A stretch of DNA of 64,000 bases from Rhizobium leguminosarum (lineage in GTDB: Bacteria; Pseudomonadota; Alphaproteobacteria; Rhizobiales; Rhizobiaceae): assembly GCF_004123835.1 (NCBI RefSeq), contig NZ_MZMU01000003.1, positions 186,001 to 250,000 on the forward strand, read 5' to 3'. The number at the start of each line of letters is the position of its first letter. Positions within the stretch are counted from its first letter, which is position 1. The notes under the pieces were generated by a model. The model was not told the origin of the DNA and did no database searches. It was given only the letters and a program-made list of their open reading frames with translations. This document shows, piece by piece, positions 61,840 to 64,000 of this stretch. A program made the position numbers and the translations under genes.

Positions 61840-63837
61840 TTGAAGATCCGGGGCAAAATTAATCTGCTGGTTTGCGTGATGGGCGCGGTCGCACTTCTGA
61901 TCGGCGCAACGGCATTGTCCGCCATGCACGAATACAGTCGCAACCTGACGGCTTACGAGCATGCCGCCAGCCGCGCCTATGCCGGCGAACGGCTCAACCG
62001 TTTCGTCACGGCCGTGGTCATGGAATCGCGCGGCATCTATGCCGCCAAGACGATCAAGGATACGCCGAACTTCGCCAAGGGCCTGATGGCCGGCCTCGAC
62101 GAGATCGACAAGGTCATCTCGGGCTGGGCGCCGCTCGTTCCCGAGAGCCAGAAGGCCGATTTTGCCAAGCTCGTCGCCCGTGCCGCGGAATTCCGCACCT
62201 TCCGCACGGAGACCGCCCGCCTCGGCACGGAAGTCGGCCCCGAGGCCGCCGGTCAACAGGGCAACAACGACGCCAACCGCGCCAACCGCAAGGCGTTCCA
62301 GGCGGAAATCGACGCCGTCGTCGCCACCGACAAGGCGGCGCTGGAGACCGTCAATGCCGAGATCGAGAGCTTCCGCTCCTGGGTGCTGATGCTCGTGCTC
62401 AGCATCACCGGCATCGGTATCGCGGTCGGCATCGGCATGGGCTTCTATATCGGCACCAGCCATCTGAGCCGCCCGATCAAGCGCGTCACCCATGCGATCA
62501 AGGAAGTCGCCGACGGCAATTTCGACGCGGAGGTCCCCTTTGCCGGCCGTCCGGATGAAATCGGCGAGATGGCCGCAGCGGTTGCGGTCTTCAAGGCGAA
62601 CGGCCTCGCCGTCCAGCGCCTGAATGCCCAGGAGGCGGCGATGCGCGCCAAGAGCGACGACCTGCAGTCGAGCATGTCCGTCGTCGTGGCGGCGGCTGCG
62701 GCCGGCGATTTCGGCCACCGCATCAGCAAGGACTACGAGGACGACAACCTCAACCAGTTCGCCGGCAACATCAACATGCTGTTGTCGAGCGTCGATGCCG
62801 GCATCGGCGAGACCCGCCGCGTCATCGCAAGCCTTGCCGAAGGCGACCTCACCCAGACGATGAGTGGCAACTTCCAGGGTGCCTTCGCCGAGCTGCAGCG
62901 GAACGTCAACAATACCTTCGTCACCCTGCAGGCGACGATGCGCGAAGTGCGCGAGACGACGGAGGCGATGAACGGCAACACCGCCGAGCTGCGCAATGCC
63001 AGCGACGACCTGTCGAAGCGCACCGAGCAGCAGGCAGCCGCCCTCGAAGAGACCTCGGCAGCACTTGATGAGATCACCGCCGTCGTCCAGAATTCCACCG
63101 AGCGGGCGCATGAAGCCACCATCATGGTGTCCGAAGCCAAGGAGAATGCCGGCCGCTCCGGCGTCGTCGTGCGCAACGCCGTCGAGGCCATGGGCCGCAT
63201 CGAGCAGGCCTCGCGCGAAATCAGCCAGATCATCAACGTCATCGACGAGATCGCCTTCCAGACCAACTTGCTTGCGCTGAATGCCGGCGTCGAGGCGGCC
63301 CGCGCCGGCGATGCCGGAAAGGGCTTCGCGGTAGTCGCGCAGGAAGTGCGGGAATTGGCTCAGCGTTCGGCAACGGCTGCCAAGGATATCAAGGCGCTGA
63401 TCACCAAGTCGGGCAACGAGGTGCAGGTCGGCGTCAAGCTCGTCCAGGCGACCGGCGAGGCGCTGGCCGAAATCGGCACCCGTGTCATCGCCATCAACGA
63501 CCATATCCATTCGATCGCCACCGCAGCGACCGAACAGTCGACCGGTCTCAAGGAGGTCAATACCGCCGTCAACCAGATGGACCAGGTGACACAGCAGAAT
63601 GCTGCGATGGTGGAAGAGACCTCCGCCGCCACGCACAGGCTTTCGGCCGAAGCCGGAGGGCTGGTGCGCCTCATTGCCCGCTTCAAGCTGTCGGATGATG
63701 CGCCGGCACCTGTGGCGCTCGTCCGCAACGAGCCGCAAAGGCCGGTCGCCTCGCCCGCCCGCCGGGCGATCGCCAAGGTCGCCCGCGCATTCGGCGGCAA
63801 TGCGGCCGCAGCCGAGCAGAGCTGGGAAGAGTTCTGA
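61840..63837 (+). CDS. Methyl-accepting chemotaxis protein with tandem HAMP-like modules, TTG start
   Basis: 665 residues beginning [12 protein letters not shown] with TTG as initiator; AGGAG lies 7 bp before it. Membrane segments at about 8-28 and 185-207 frame a roughly 155-residue helical periplasmic sensor. After it come at least two HAMP-type modules ([19 protein letters not shown] and a second around [15 protein letters not shown]), then the signalling domain with [20 protein letters not shown]. It ends SWEEF, matching the other transmembrane chemoreceptor. Ligand unknown. Confidence 0.93.
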   Translation: MKIRGKINLLVCVMGAVALLIGATALSAMHEYSRNLTAYEHAASRAYAGERLNRFVTAVVMESRGIYAAKTIKDTPNFAKGLMAGLDEIDKVISGWAPLVPESQKADFAKLVARAAEFRTFRTETARLGTEVGPEAAGQQGNNDANRANRKAFQAEIDAVVATDKAALETVNAEIESFRSWVLMLVLSITGIGIAVGIGMGFYIGTSHLSRPIKRVTHAIKEVADGNFDAEVPFAGRPDEIGEMAAAVAVFKANGLAVQRLNAQEAAMRAKSDDLQSSMSVVVAAAAAGDFGHRISKDYEDDNLNQFAGNINMLLSSVDAGIGETRRVIASLAEGDLTQTMSGNFQGAFAELQRNVNNTFVTLQATMREVRETTEAMNGNTAELRNASDDLSKRTEQQAAALEETSAALDEITAVVQNSTERAHEATIMVSEAKENAGRSGVVVRNAVEAMGRIEQASREISQIINVIDEIAFQTNLLALNAGVEAARAGDAGKGFAVVAQEVRELAQRSATAAKDIKALITKSGNEVQVGVKLVQATGEALAEIGTRVIAINDHIHSIATAATEQSTGLKEVNTAVNQMDQVTQQNAAMVEETSAATHRLSAEAGGLVRLIARFKLSDDAPAPVALVRNEPQRPVASPARRAIAKVARAFGGNAAAAEQSWEEF

Positions 63838-63861
63838 TCCTTCCTATCACACGCCATTCTA

Positions 63862-63890
63862 ACGCCGCCTCCGGGCGGCGTTTCTTTGTT
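63862..63890 (+). terminator. Terminator after the chemoreceptor
   Basis: ACGCCGCC/GGCGGCGT stem, TCCG loop, then TTCTTTGTT, 24 bp past the stop codon. Confidence 0.85.
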
Positions 63891-63947
63891 AGAAGGCCCC
63901 GCCCTCTACTCGGCGTTATCCTTGGCCCAGGAGATTGCCGACACCAG

Positions 63948-64000
63948 CCCCTCGCATCCGGCTGCCGCCACCTTCTCCCCGTAAACGGGGCGAAGGGGGA
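63948..64000. repeat. Intergenic repeat with CTCCCCGT/ACGGGG hairpin (family C)
   Basis: CCTTCTCCCCGT-AA-ACGGGGCGAAGG within flanks CCCCTCGCATCCGGC. I recall such a sequence as a frequent intergenic repeat in rhizobia. Runs off the window edge. Confidence 0.55.

Noticed and set aside
61750..63738. 662-residue minus-strand open frame opposite the last chemoreceptor
   Set aside because: The plus strand encodes a clear chemoreceptor; the antisense product is Gly/Asp/Arg-rich with no known pattern.
63891..63980. Minus-strand reading that ends ...SAISWAKDNAE and could be a gene tail
   Set aside because: It begins inside the family C intergenic repeat and has no start with support within the window.
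1..64000. CRISPR arrays, tRNA or rRNA genes, transposases or prophage genes
   Set aside because: None found on reading both strands; the only repeats are the palindromic families described.

Overview
The window is a gene-dense, GC-rich bacterial chromosome segment with no phage, transposase, rRNA, tRNA or CRISPR. Gene content points to an alphaproteobacterium of the Rhizobiaceae, most likely Rhizobium itself. The main reasons are an OlsB-type ornithine-lipid acyltransferase beside an NADP malic enzyme with a fused phosphotransacetylase-like domain and mutS, the lptC-lptA-lptB-rpoN-hpf-ptsN cluster, the rpmH-rnpA-yidC cluster, several chemoreceptors ending in a WEEF pentapeptide, and two families of intergenic palindromic repeats. 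The organism call is inference from gene families; no database was searched.

Layout. 1-2.4 kb (minus): truncated NifU-like Fe-S scaffold, universal stress protein, trpS. 2.5-4.8 kb: an accessory block (VOC protein, M15-like peptidase, TetR regulator with a good operator, NTF2-like protein). 4.8-12.5 kb (minus): murJ, glnD, a small unknown protein and mutS. 12.6-16.4 kb: NADP malic enzyme, a Phd/PIN toxin-antitoxin pair and a second VOC protein. 16.6-23.2 kb (minus): olsB, a hybrid histidine kinase, lspA overlapping two RNA methyltransferase genes, and a Nudix hydrolase. 23.3-24.2 kb: CoxG-like and GNAT proteins. 24.2-26.0 kb (minus): lapA, ihfB, sppA. 26.2-32.6 kb (plus): LPS export genes, rpoN, a DMT exporter, hpf and ptsN. 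32.6-39.4 kb: chemoreceptor, ribokinase, rmuC and a globin-coupled chemoreceptor. 39.4-42.5 kb (plus): def, a FitAB-like toxin-antitoxin pair, fmt, truA. 42.5-47.8 kb: membrane protein, dapE and dapD (minus), LOG protein (plus), EF-hand protein and HAD phosphatase (minus). 48-52.6 kb: BchE-like radical SAM protein, Ada, PEP-mutase-family protein, lactate dehydrogenase-like flavoprotein. 52.7-61.4 kb: argB (minus), an ECF sigma/RskA anti-sigma/fasciclin module (plus), then a HisKA_2 kinase, small unknown genes, a cold-shock gene, engB, yidC, rnpA and rpmH (minus). 61.8-63.8 kb: a third chemoreceptor.

Functionally the backbone is housekeeping: cell envelope (murJ, lspA, lptABC, yidC, dapD/dapE, olsB), nitrogen and carbon control (glnD, rpoN, ptsN, tme), translation (trpS, def, fmt, truA, rpmH, hpf, engB) and genome upkeep (mutS, ada, rmuC, ihfB). 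Accessory genes sit at boundaries between these clusters: two toxin-antitoxin loci, chemoreceptors, a DMT exporter, the sigma/anti-sigma/fasciclin cassette and the radical SAM gene. The most distinctive local structures are a triple 14-bp tandem repeat that makes two five-codon minicistrons between glnD and murJ, two palindromic repeat families whose ends in two cases supply the stop codon of the adjoining gene, and the SigK/RskA/MPT70-like module.
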